Assembly: GCA_007130045.1 (NCBI GenBank)
Contig: SLTG01000001.1
Location: 1-44,863, forward strand
Source of the DNA: Opitutales bacterium
GTDB taxonomy: Bacteria > Verrucomicrobiota > Verrucomicrobiia > Opitutales > T3Sed10-336
Direction: 5' to 3'
DNA: 44,863 nucleotides
Shown: positions 1 through 6,573 of the stretch, piece by piece
Position numbering within the stretch: the first letter of the stretch is position 1
Layout of the letters: the number at the start of each line of letters is the position of its first letter
The notes under the pieces: model-generated
Seen by the model: only the letters and a program-made list of their open reading frames with translations
Databases searched by the model: none
What the model was told of the DNA's origin: nothing
Position numbers and translations under genes: made by a program

Positions 1-947
1 CGACGTTCTTCCAACATCCACCTTCGGGAGAATTGGCTGGCGGAGGCCGCTTGCCCCATACCCAGCCTTTTCGTCAGCCAACCATTCGTTACCGAGGTAC
101 GTCGCTTCATCACCGATGCAAGCAGGCATTTCTCGACCGCGGATTTAGGCCGGGGCAGATTATCCAAGTCGATTTTCGCCAAGGTTGCCGCCTGTTCCAA
201 GGTCTCCTCCCAATACGCTTCACGCTCGACTCTCAACGCCTCCATTTCCAGCCCCTCGAAACGCATCCGGTCCAATTCCGCTCCCCTCTCCCGGGCTTCC
301 TGGCGTACATGTTCTTTGAACTCCCGACCACCAATGCACCACCCGCGACTCATCTTTCGGGCGACAAGTTCTTTGCCGGCAACATCGTCGGTCGCGAGAA
401 ATTCCAGATACTCCTGATACTTCCTCCAGCCACGTTTCGTATCGGCCAAGCCGCCCGACTCCCCAAGCACCGTTGCGGGATCGAGCCATTCCGGCCGTTT
501 CTTCGATACGAACTTCGGCAAGCTGCTCCACGGGTAATCGATCGCGTGATCGGACTTCACCAGTCCGGCCCGCACAGGATTAAGATGAATATAATGACAG
601 ACCTGAGCGAAGCAATGCCCCGGTTCGACCATCAACGCCTTGTATCTCCCCTGGAACGGCCGTCCCACCAACTTTCGAAAACGATTATAGCGACGAATCC
701 ATGTCCCCTGCAACCACTTCATCCCCTCACTCAGGTTCGGCTCGTTCAGTTCGATTCCAAGATGAAAATGATTTCCCATCACCACATACGCATGAAGCGC
801 CCACCCATACCTTTCGGCCGCCTCCCACAGGGTGCGCTCGAATGCCTCCGCCGCCCCTTTCCCCTCGAAAATCCTCCGCCGGTAGTTCCCCCGGTTGATC
901 ACGTGGTAACACCCTCCCGCAAACTCAACTCTCAACGGCCTGGCCAT
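1..947 (-). CDS. REP-associated tyrosine transposase (RAYT, Y1/IS200-like), 3' end cut by window edge
   Basis: Reading the minus strand from the ATG at 947 gives an open frame of about 315 codons that runs off the left edge without a stop. The N-terminal 150 residues are a Y1 (HUH) transposase domain: a YHVINRG segment near residue 14, the metal-binding His-Phe-His at residues 60-62 (MGNHFHLGI), and YIHLNPVRAGL at 119-129 carrying the probable catalytic Tyr119. The C-terminal part is rich in basic and acidic residues, as in RAYT proteins. RAYTs are single-copy domesticated transposases that mobilise or maintain REP palindromes. AGGAGG directly abuts the ATG, one of the few purine-rich SD-like stretches in the window. 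A duplicated 61-bp block lies just upstream. Family assignment is firm; activity is unknown. Confidence 0.88.
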   Translation of the reverse strand, partial: MARPLRVEFAGGCYHVINRGNYRRRIFEGKGAAEAFERTLWEAAERYGWALHAYVVMGNHFHLGIELNEPNLSEGMKWLQGTWIRRYNRFRKLVGRPFQGRYKALMVEPGHCFAQVCHYIHLNPVRAGLVKSDHAIDYPWSSLPKFVSKKRPEWLDPATVLGESGGLADTKRGWRKYQEYLEFLATDDVAGKELVARKMSRGWCIGGREFKEHVRQEARERGAELDRMRFEGLEMEALRVEREAYWEETLEQAATLAKIDLDNLPRPKSAVEKCLLASVMKRRTSVTNGWLTKRLGMGQAASASQFSRRWMLEER

Positions 948-950
948 CCT

Positions 951-1072
951 CCTATCAGGATAAAAGAAATCACATTTGTCAACAGTCAACACCTGACGTC
1001 TTCCCGGCCTTCCTATCAGGATAAAAGAAATCACATTTGTCAACAGTCAACACCTGACGTCTTCCCGGCCTT
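951..1072. repeat. Perfect 61-bp tandem duplication upstream of the RAYT gene
   Basis: Positions 951-1011 and 1012-1072 are identical, each starting CCTATCAGGATAAAAG and ending CTTCCCGGCCTT. On the minus strand each copy contains two adjacent TGTTGAC heptamers followed by an AT-rich stretch and TATCCTGATAGG, so each may carry a promoter or a protein-binding site for the transposase gene. The two units abut with no spacer and only two copies are present, so this is a recent tandem duplication and not a CRISPR. Confidence 0.9.
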
Positions 1073-1156
1073 CCAACAAGAGCGTGCCTCCATCCGCGAC
1101 GAAAAGCGAACCGGCAACGATGGTCCGGTTTCTCCGGATAATGACGGGGCCGCGAG

Positions 1157-1177
1157 AACGTTAAAGGGCTTAACGTT
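1157..1177. repeat. Short inverted repeat next to the microsatellite
   Basis: AACGTTAA (1157-1164) and TTAACGTT (1170-1177) are perfect complements around a 5-nt centre. Each arm contains the self-complementary AACGTT. The repeat ends where the GA tract begins. It could be an operator or a cruciform-forming site; no function is assigned. Confidence 0.6.
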
Positions 1178-1213
1178 AGAGAGAGAGAGAGAGTGTGTGT
1201 GTGTGTGCGTGTG
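1178..1213. repeat. Compound (GA)n(TG)n microsatellite
   Basis: An uninterrupted AG/GA dinucleotide run (1178-1193) changes directly into a TG run (1194-1207) and then an imperfect CGTGTGG. Dinucleotide tracts this long are uncommon in bacterial intergenic DNA. The tract lies in a non-coding stretch between the transposase gene and sulfatase 1, and replication slippage could change its length. Confidence 0.9.
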
Positions 1214-1671
1214 GCGCTTTCTCTACTCCCACACAACCACCGCGATCACACCGTTCCGCACCGGCCCCTCGTCTTACAAACGGAGAGGCAGGAAAACGAA
1301 CGAATGGTTCTTCGCTGCCTGCTCCGCGCAGACCGCCGGCGGTCCTGTTTGCAAACCAGCGCGTGCCGGAAAGTAAACGCGGATATGGGGAGGTAGTCTT
1401 CACGGGACGCTTCGGGTTCGATTGGTATTTGGAGGGAAAATAAAACGATACAATTTGCGTGCAACGCAAATCATAGGGAAAATTTTTGGTCGGTTCAAAA
1501 ATTTTTTTTCGACACCGGATGGTAATTTTCTTATTATTCTGTGAATCAGCCTTTTATGTTCTAAAAAAATTTTCGCCCGTGCCGTGGCGATGGATGAATT
1601 GACTTCCGGATATTCGACGGATGTTCAGGAACCCGCGCCGGCGGAAAGTCGATTATCAATTCCATTCCTTT
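1214..1671. other. Non-coding upstream region of sulfatase 1
   Basis: I see no convincing gene here. From about 1430 the base composition shifts to AT-rich, with long A and T runs near 1480-1510 and 1560-1575 that stand out from the GC-rich surroundings. This is the likely promoter region of the downstream sulfatase, but I could not fix a -35/-10 pair. A TTGACT occurs at about 1599 without a good partner. Confidence 0.4.
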
Positions 1672-3465
1672 ATGAAGCCTCCTGTTGAAAGACCCTCTGA
1701 ATTCGTCTCCAAATGCGCCATCGGCCTCTTTGCGGCCGCAGGGATGATTACTCCTGCGGCAACAGCATCCACCGCTGAAAACCGGCCCCCCAACATCGTC
1801 TTCATTTTGGCGGACGATCTCGGTTATGTCGATATCAACGCTTATGCGGAGCGCGTCACGGGCGTTCCCGCCGCCGGGCAGTATTATGAGACGCCGCACA
1901 TGGACCGCCTGGTGAGTGAAGGTTTCTCGTTTTCGCGCGCCTACGCCACCCACCTTTGCTCGCCCACCCGGGCCAGCCTGCTCACGGGAAAGAACGCCGC
2001 CAGGCTCGGATTCACCACCGCCACGCCGCACACGGCCCGATCATGGTACAGCCGGAGCATGACGCCGCCGGAAGGTTACCTGTCGCAGGATGCTGTGTAT
2101 TGGGGGGATGATATCGAGACTCCGCAGGCCTTGCTCAACGGGTCCACCCTGCTTGCCCTGCCGTCAGGACAGCCCGCCGATCGGGGGCGTGACGAGGTCA
2201 CGTTCGCCGAAGCATTGGAGGACTACCGGTCCGTATTCATCGGCAAATGGCACGTGGGCGGACACGGCGCCGAGGGCTATCAGCCGCACGATCAGGGATT
2301 CGAGAGCATCAGCTTCTTCGATGCCGGCGGCTCGCCTTATTTCAATTGGCGCGGGCTTTGGAATCGAACGAACAAACACTACGCGGAAATGCCGCAAGAC
2401 GAACTGCATTGGGGCGACGCCGGCCCGGATACGGGGGAGGAGTATTTGACCGATGAACTGACCGCCCAGGCGGTCCGTTTCATTCGTTCCCAAACCGAGG
2501 AACGTCCGGAGGAGCCTTTTTTGCTCTATTTCTGCCACTTCGCGGTTCACACGCCAATTCAGGGAAAGCAGGAATACGTCGAATACTTTGAAGACAAGGA
2601 GACCCGCGGGTGGAACGGCCATCACGATCCCGTCTATGCCGCCATGATCAAGAGCCTTGATGATTCGGTGGGGGAAATCCTCGCGACCCTCGACGAACTC
2701 GGTGTGGAGGAAAACACCCTCTTCATCTTCATGAGTGACAACGGAGGGGTTTCCTGGGTGAGAAGCGAAGGAGAAGTTCCCATTACGAGCAACGCTCCCC
2801 TGAAGGGCGGCAAGGCGATGATGTTCGAGGGTGGCGTCCGGGTTCCCCTGATGATGCACTGGCCGGGCGTCATTGACGGCGGAGTCTGGTCGGATGCGGC
2901 GGTCGAATCGAGCGATATCTTTCCGACCTTGCTTGAAGTCGCCGGCTATGACCTGGAGCCGTTTTACGGTGACGTCGGCATCGATGGGCGCAGCCTCGTT
3001 CCCCTCTTCAACGATCCGGAGAACACCTCGGAGGGTTATCCGCGCGACACGTTTTACTGGCATTATCCGCTGAATGTCGTGCCCTTGCACCCGGATGACA
3101 ATCTTCCCCTGACCCCGCACTCGACGATCCAGCGAGGCGACCACAAGTTGATTTATGACTGGCACGGAAGACTTTACCTGCACAACATCAGCCGGGATCC
3201 GTTCGAACGGGACAACCTGAAGGAGAGCAAGCCGGAATTAACCCGCGAACTTTTCGTTCAGCTGAACGACTGGATCGACGACAACGTCGCCGTCAAATAC
3301 ATGCCCGCGTTGAATCCCGAATACGATCCCGAGGAGGAGGTGCGAGAGATTCCGTTCACGGATCTGCGAAAAAAGATCCTGGGTGAGGAACGCGCAATCC
3401 GTCATCCGGACACCGACCCGCGGTTCGAAATCCTTCGGAAACTTGAGCAGGGACAGGGGAATTAA
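1672..3465 (+). CDS. Secreted type I sulfatase (sulfatase 1)
   Basis: Alkaline-phosphatase-superfamily sulfatase predicted to remove sulfate esters from a polysaccharide or oligosaccharide. The sequence has the entry motif PNIVFILADDLGY with the metal-binding Asp pair, then CSPTRASLLTGK, whose Cys is the residue converted to formylglycine (C-x-P-S/T-R). GKWHVGG and MSDNGG follow, also typical metal and sulfate ligands. The start at 1672 (MKPP) gives a short charged N-terminus and a hydrophobic stretch (CAIGLFAAAG) before an Ala-rich cleavage region, so export is likely. An in-frame ATG at 1621 would add 17 basic residues. An insertion before FIGKWHVGG is long for the family. No maturase (FGE or anSME) is present in the window. 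The exact substrate cannot be read from sequence. Confidence 0.9.
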   Translation: MKPPVERPSEFVSKCAIGLFAAAGMITPAATASTAENRPPNIVFILADDLGYVDINAYAERVTGVPAAGQYYETPHMDRLVSEGFSFSRAYATHLCSPTRASLLTGKNAARLGFTTATPHTARSWYSRSMTPPEGYLSQDAVYWGDDIETPQALLNGSTLLALPSGQPADRGRDEVTFAEALEDYRSVFIGKWHVGGHGAEGYQPHDQGFESISFFDAGGSPYFNWRGLWNRTNKHYAEMPQDELHWGDAGPDTGEEYLTDELTAQAVRFIRSQTEERPEEPFLLYFCHFAVHTPIQGKQEYVEYFEDKETRGWNGHHDPVYAAMIKSLDDSVGEILATLDELGVEENTLFIFMSDNGGVSWVRSEGEVPITSNAPLKGGKAMMFEGGVRVPLMMHWPGVIDGGVWSDAAVESSDIFPTLLEVAGYDLEPFYGDVGIDGRSLVPLFNDPENTSEGYPRDTFYWHYPLNVVPLHPDDNLPLTPHSTIQRGDHKLIYDWHGRLYLHNISRDPFERDNLKESKPELTRELFVQLNDWIDDNVAVKYMPALNPEYDPEEEVREIPFTDLRKKILGEERAIRHPDTDPRFEILRKLEQGQGN

Positions 3466-3581
3466 AGTCTATAATGCGCAATGATTCCGTACCGGGCACG
3501 AAGTGCGAAACCAGCAGTCCGCCGGGCTTGGGTTTTCGAAAGTCGGCGTTGTTTTTCGCGCCTTTGGAAACTCCAACGGGT

Positions 3582-4442
3582 TTATCCTTCGATTTCCACG
3601 ACGACGGCTGTGGTGTTGTCTTTTCCTGAAGCCTGCACGCTGTCGGCGACGAGACCCTCAGCAGGCGAGAGGTGTTGCATGCGCTTTGGGCGGTCCCGGA
3701 TCAGGTGGTCGATACCGTTGGGGGAAATTCCGTCGATGAGTCCGTCGGTGCAAATTATAAACCGGTCGCCCGGCTCGTAGCCGGTTGCGCCGTGCTGGGG
3801 ATCGATCCGGTTGCTTCCCGCGGCGAGAGCCTGACTGAGCTGATTCCGGCCCGCGTGAAAGCGCGCCTGCGCCTCCGTGATCCGTCCGGTTCGCAGCAGC
3901 CAGCCGACGTGAGTATGGTCTTCGGTGAGTTGCTTGATGCCGCCGGCTTTGGGGAGGTAGTAGATGCGACTGTCGCCGACATGGCAAAAATGCATCCATT
4001 CCGGCTGAAACCAGCAAAGGCTGAGGGTCGCGCCCATGTCGCTGCATTCCTCGTATGCCCTCCCCATGGCAATGATGGCGCTGTGGATTTCCGTAAACAG
4101 GTGATCGAGGAAATCTCCGGAGCCGCGACGCATTCCCATGGCGCCAAGGCGAAAAACCGCGGGTGCAAGCGCGGTGATTTTTTCGACTGCGATACGACTC
4201 GCGAACTCGCCCGCCTTGTGACCTCCCATACCGTCGCTGACGGCGAACACGAAGTCTTCGCGTTCCAGCGTGGCCCGGCCCGTTTTACCCAGACGGACCA
4301 CCTCCCGGCCGTCCAACCTGAGCGCGAGAAACGCGTCCTCGTTATTCTTTCGAAACCGTCCGACATCGCTCACACCCGACCAGAGAAGGCTGGCGGGCGG
4401 GGAGGAGTCGGGCGCGTTCGGAGGATGATGGGTGTCGGCCAT
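3582..4442 (-). CDS. PP2C-family serine/threonine protein phosphatase
   Basis: A soluble PP2C (Stp1/PrpC-like) phosphatase that dephosphorylates Ser/Thr residues using two metal ions. All core motifs are visible: SDVGRFRKNNEDAF with the first metal Asp, VSDGMGGHKAGEFAS, CTDGLIDGIS, and SGKDNTTAVVVEI with the last metal Asp. I chose the ATG at 4442 because it lies 10 nt after the stop of the upstream kinase-like gene. An upstream in-frame ATG at 4496 would overlap that gene by 44 nt. The two genes look co-transcribed, suggesting a matched kinase/phosphatase switch. The gene converges on sulfatase 1. Confidence 0.9.
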   Translation of the reverse strand: MADTHHPPNAPDSSPPASLLWSGVSDVGRFRKNNEDAFLALRLDGREVVRLGKTGRATLEREDFVFAVSDGMGGHKAGEFASRIAVEKITALAPAVFRLGAMGMRRGSGDFLDHLFTEIHSAIIAMGRAYEECSDMGATLSLCWFQPEWMHFCHVGDSRIYYLPKAGGIKQLTEDHTHVGWLLRTGRITEAQARFHAGRNQLSQALAAGSNRIDPQHGATGYEPGDRFIICTDGLIDGISPNGIDHLIRDRPKRMQHLSPAEGLVADSVQASGKDNTTAVVVEIEG

Positions 4443-4452
4443 GGCAGGCGGA

Positions 4453-4893
4453 TTATTCAGATGACCGCTTGTTCTTCTTGACGGCGGCTTCGACATCCTT
4501 CAGTCGCAACCCTTCGCCCGTCTCCTTTATCAAGGCGAATTCGAAGTCGATGATGCAGAACCGGCCCGTCTGCGGGTTGTAAGTGATATTCCGTGCGGCC
4601 CGGTCGTCGTGCCGCACGCCAAAGGACTCGAGTTCGTCGAAGAGCCGATTCATTTTTTCTTCGCCGATCCTGGGCGCGATTCTCCCGGCGTTCGTGGTCA
4701 CGAGGTAGAGCTTCTCCGGATGCTCCTCCAACACCCGCGGAACGAAATCGCAGCCCTTCTCTTCGAGGTAACGGAGAATCCGAAGCTCGTTGTTGTAACG
4801 CTCCGCGGCCATGGGGCCGCGATAGCGTTTGTGGACCAACCCGTCGAATCCGATGCGCACGGAGGCCACGGCGGAGTCTTTCATATCCCTCAT
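4453..4893 (-). CDS. Minimal protein-kinase-like protein paired with PP2C
   Basis: About 146 residues resembling a stripped-down kinase fold. It has a VAIK-like Lys (VHKRYRG, about residue 22), a possible helix-C Glu (YNNELRIL, about 36), a catalytic-loop-like VRHDDRAARNI (about 94-103) and IIDFEFA in the DFG position. It ends soon after, so most of the usual C-lobe is missing. Compact RIO/Bud32-like kinases and lipopolysaccharide-kinase-type proteins share this layout. The first ATG is at 4893; another is at 4884. It precedes the PP2C gene by 10 nt and is divergent from glnA. Kinase activity is an inference; a pseudokinase or small-molecule phosphotransferase is possible. Confidence 0.7.
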   Translation of the reverse strand: MRDMKDSAVASVRIGFDGLVHKRYRGPMAAERYNNELRILRYLEEKGCDFVPRVLEEHPEKLYLVTTNAGRIAPRIGEEKMNRLFDELESFGVRHDDRAARNITYNPQTGRFCIIDFEFALIKETGEGLRLKDVEAAVKKNKRSSE

Positions 4894-4972
4894 GTGTCCG
4901 TTTTTTTCCCGTTTTCGGTCAAAAAGCAACCCCGGTGGTCAAAATATGCCATTTCGGCCCGATTTTCGAGTT

Positions 4973-4988
4973 TGGCATAACACCTGCT
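4973..4988 (+). promoter_or_regulatory. Sigma-54-type (-24/-12) promoter of the glutamine synthetase gene
   Basis: TGGCATAACACCTGCT has GG at 4974-4975 and GC at 4986-4987, separated by exactly 10 nt, and matches 13 of 16 positions of TGGCACG-N4-TTGCW allowing the N positions. Transcription would begin near 4999, leaving a leader of about 83 nt. RpoN control of glutamine synthetase is well known in other bacteria, which makes the match more credible than an isolated motif. I did not find a clear NtrC enhancer palindrome. Confidence 0.65.
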
Positions 4989-5081
4989 TTTATTTGGTTG
5001 CGTTGAAATCAATCCCTTCCTCTTCTTAAGGGGCAATCAAGCGGGATTCACAAAACCTGACAAGACAACACCTGGACGAAT

Positions 5082-6137
5082 ATGGCAAAATACAAGCTTG
5101 AATACATCTGGCTCGATGGCTACCAGCCGGTTCCCAATCTTCGCGGAAAAACGCGTATCGCCAACGACGCGCCGAAATCAGTCAAGGACTGCCCGATCTG
5201 GGGATTCGACGGCAGCTCGACGCAGCAGGCGGAAGGACACAGTTCCGACTGCATGCTCAAGCCCGTGGGGCTCTATCCGGACGCGGGCCGGGGCGACAAT
5301 GCGTTTCTCGTGATGTGCGAAGTGATGATGCCCGACTGCAAGACGCCCCATCCTTCGAACATGCGCGCCACGATCGAAGACGATCCGGACACCTGGTTCG
5401 GCTTCGAGCAGGAGTACTTCATGTTCCACGACAAGCGTCCGCTCGGATGGCCCCATGACGGATTTCCGAATCCGCAGGGTGAATACTACACCGGCGTCGG
5501 TTACGCGAACGTGGGCAACGTCGCCCGGGAAATCGTGGACAAGCATCTCGACCTCTGCCTCGAAGCGGGAATCAATCACGAGGGAATCAACGCTGAAGTC
5601 GCCAAGGGCCAGTGGGAATTTCAGATCTTCGCGAAGGGATCGAAGAAGTGCGCGGACGACATGTGGATCGCACGCTACCTCCTGCTTCGCCTTTGCGAAA
5701 AGTACGGGGTGGACGTCGAGTGGCACTGCAAACCCTTCCTGGGTGACTGGAACGGTTCCGGCATGCACTGTAACTTCTCCACGAAATACATGCGGGAAGC
5801 CGGTGGCGAAGAGTATTTCAAGAAACTGATGGACGCCTTTGAAAAGAACAAGGACGAACACATCGCCGCTTACGGACCGGACAATCACCTGCGGCTGACC
5901 GGTCTGCACGAAACCCAGTCGATCGACAAGTTCTCCTGGGGCGTCGCCGACCGCGGAGCCTCGATCCGTGTGCCGCACAGCTTCGTCAACGACGGATACA
6001 AAGGGTACCTCGAGGATCGACGTCCAAATTCCCAGGGAGATCCCTATCAGATTGCGGCGAGGATTCTCCGTACGATCTCGGAAGTTCCAATCGCGGCGGA
6101 AGCTCCCGCTGAGGAATCTGTCGGGCTCGCGAAATAA
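5082..6137 (+). CDS. glnII: Glutamine synthetase, type II (GSII, eukaryote-like)
   Basis: Condenses glutamate and ammonia with ATP to make glutamine in the cytoplasm. The protein has 351 residues, the length of GSII and much shorter than the ~470 of GSI. Diagnostic segments are WGFDGSSTQQAEG near residue 40, WFGFEQEYFMF near 105, the PNPQGEYYTGVG region, NAEVAKGQWEFQI, GDWNGSGMHCNFSTK, RLTGLHETQSIDKFSWGVADRGASIRVP and YLEDRRPNSQGDPY, all shared with eukaryotic and rhizobial GSII. The family lacks the adenylylation Tyr loop of GSI, so control should be transcriptional, consistent with the upstream sigma-54-like element. It is monocistronic and divergent from the kinase/phosphatase pair. Confidence 0.95.
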   Translation: MAKYKLEYIWLDGYQPVPNLRGKTRIANDAPKSVKDCPIWGFDGSSTQQAEGHSSDCMLKPVGLYPDAGRGDNAFLVMCEVMMPDCKTPHPSNMRATIEDDPDTWFGFEQEYFMFHDKRPLGWPHDGFPNPQGEYYTGVGYANVGNVAREIVDKHLDLCLEAGINHEGINAEVAKGQWEFQIFAKGSKKCADDMWIARYLLLRLCEKYGVDVEWHCKPFLGDWNGSGMHCNFSTKYMREAGGEEYFKKLMDAFEKNKDEHIAAYGPDNHLRLTGLHETQSIDKFSWGVADRGASIRVPHSFVNDGYKGYLEDRRPNSQGDPYQIAARILRTISEVPIAAEAPAEESVGLAK

Positions 6138-6250
6138 CCGCCCAGGATCCGCCGCAGCCACGGCTGCCTCCTGGAGCGTTCCGCCGAACAACATTACATT
6201 CATCTTCCCGCATTCCATTCGGCATAACGAGGTTGCAAGGTTGGGTTGAA

Positions 6251-6281
6251 AAAAGGCGGCCGGGTGAATATGCCCGGCCGC
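6251..6281 (-). terminator. Intrinsic terminator reading on the minus strand
   Basis: A 9-bp GC-only stem (GCGGCCGGG, 6256-6264, pairing with 6273-6281) closes an 8-nt loop. On the minus strand it is followed by C and a T run (complement of A's at 6247-6254), the classical terminator arrangement. On the plus strand there is no T run after the stem. No minus-strand gene lies between here and 6574, so what it terminates is unexplained. Confidence 0.6.
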
Positions 6282-6290
6282 TGCGGAAAT

Positions 6291-6330
6291 GGCGGGAAAC
6301 GTGGTTCGAATTCGAACCACGTTTTCCGCC
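6291..6330. repeat. 40-bp near-perfect palindrome downstream of glnII
   Basis: Two 20-nt arms meet with no spacer at GTTCGAA|TTCGAAC; only one pair departs from perfect complementarity (a G-T). The flanks (CTGCGGAAAT on the left, GCATCCGGCAG on the right) continue the pairing imperfectly. There is no T run, so it is not a simple terminator. It may be a transcript 3'-end stabiliser, a protein-binding site or a mobile palindrome. Confidence 0.8.
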
Positions 6331-6538
6331 GCATCCGGCAGGCTCAAGGTCGGGCGACACTACACGGGCAGTTTCAGCATCACCCATCCATCCCTTGCCA
6401 AATAATCGCAAATCACCGCACCAAATAAAAATCCCGCCTGCCGGAAACGGCGATAGCAAGAGTCGAGGGGCGGGCGGACCGCGCGGGCCAACCGAGAGTG
6501 AAACCCCTCTCCGGACGATCTGGAAATCGGATACAAGC

Positions 6539-6566
6539 TTGACTATTGGTGAGTAAAACCTATATC
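6539..6566 (+). promoter_or_regulatory. Sigma-70-like promoter of sulfatase 2, close to the ATG
   Basis: TTGACT (6539-6544), a 16-nt spacer, then TATATC (6561-6566). Only 7 nt separate the -10 from the ATG at 6574, so transcription would begin at or next to the start codon. There is no Shine-Dalgarno sequence. Confidence 0.5.
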
Positions 6567-6573
6567 GTCCAGA

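Larger units (their letters stand above)
6138..6573. other. Intergenic region between glnII and sulfatase 2
   Basis: No gene is recognised. The region holds the minus-oriented terminator, the 40-bp palindrome and the promoter of sulfatase 2, each listed separately. The stretch from about 6331 to 6530 shows nothing else that I can support. Confidence 0.5.

Noticed and set aside
951-1072. CRISPR-like repeat
   Set aside because: Only two identical units in direct contact and no spacers; no cas genes nearby.
33-1376. 447-codon open frame on the plus strand at the left end
   Set aside because: It runs codon-for-codon opposite the transposase gene on the minus strand, then over the tandem repeat and microsatellite. 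Its translation is Pro/Arg/His-rich and matches nothing I recognise.
2164-3183. 339-codon minus-strand frame within sulfatase 1
   Set aside because: Antisense shadow of a clear sulfatase reading frame; no known domain.
4920-4960. NtrC enhancer palindrome near glnII
   Set aside because: TGG-N10-CCA near 4937-4952 is too short and weak to call against the TGCACC-N5-GGTGCA consensus.
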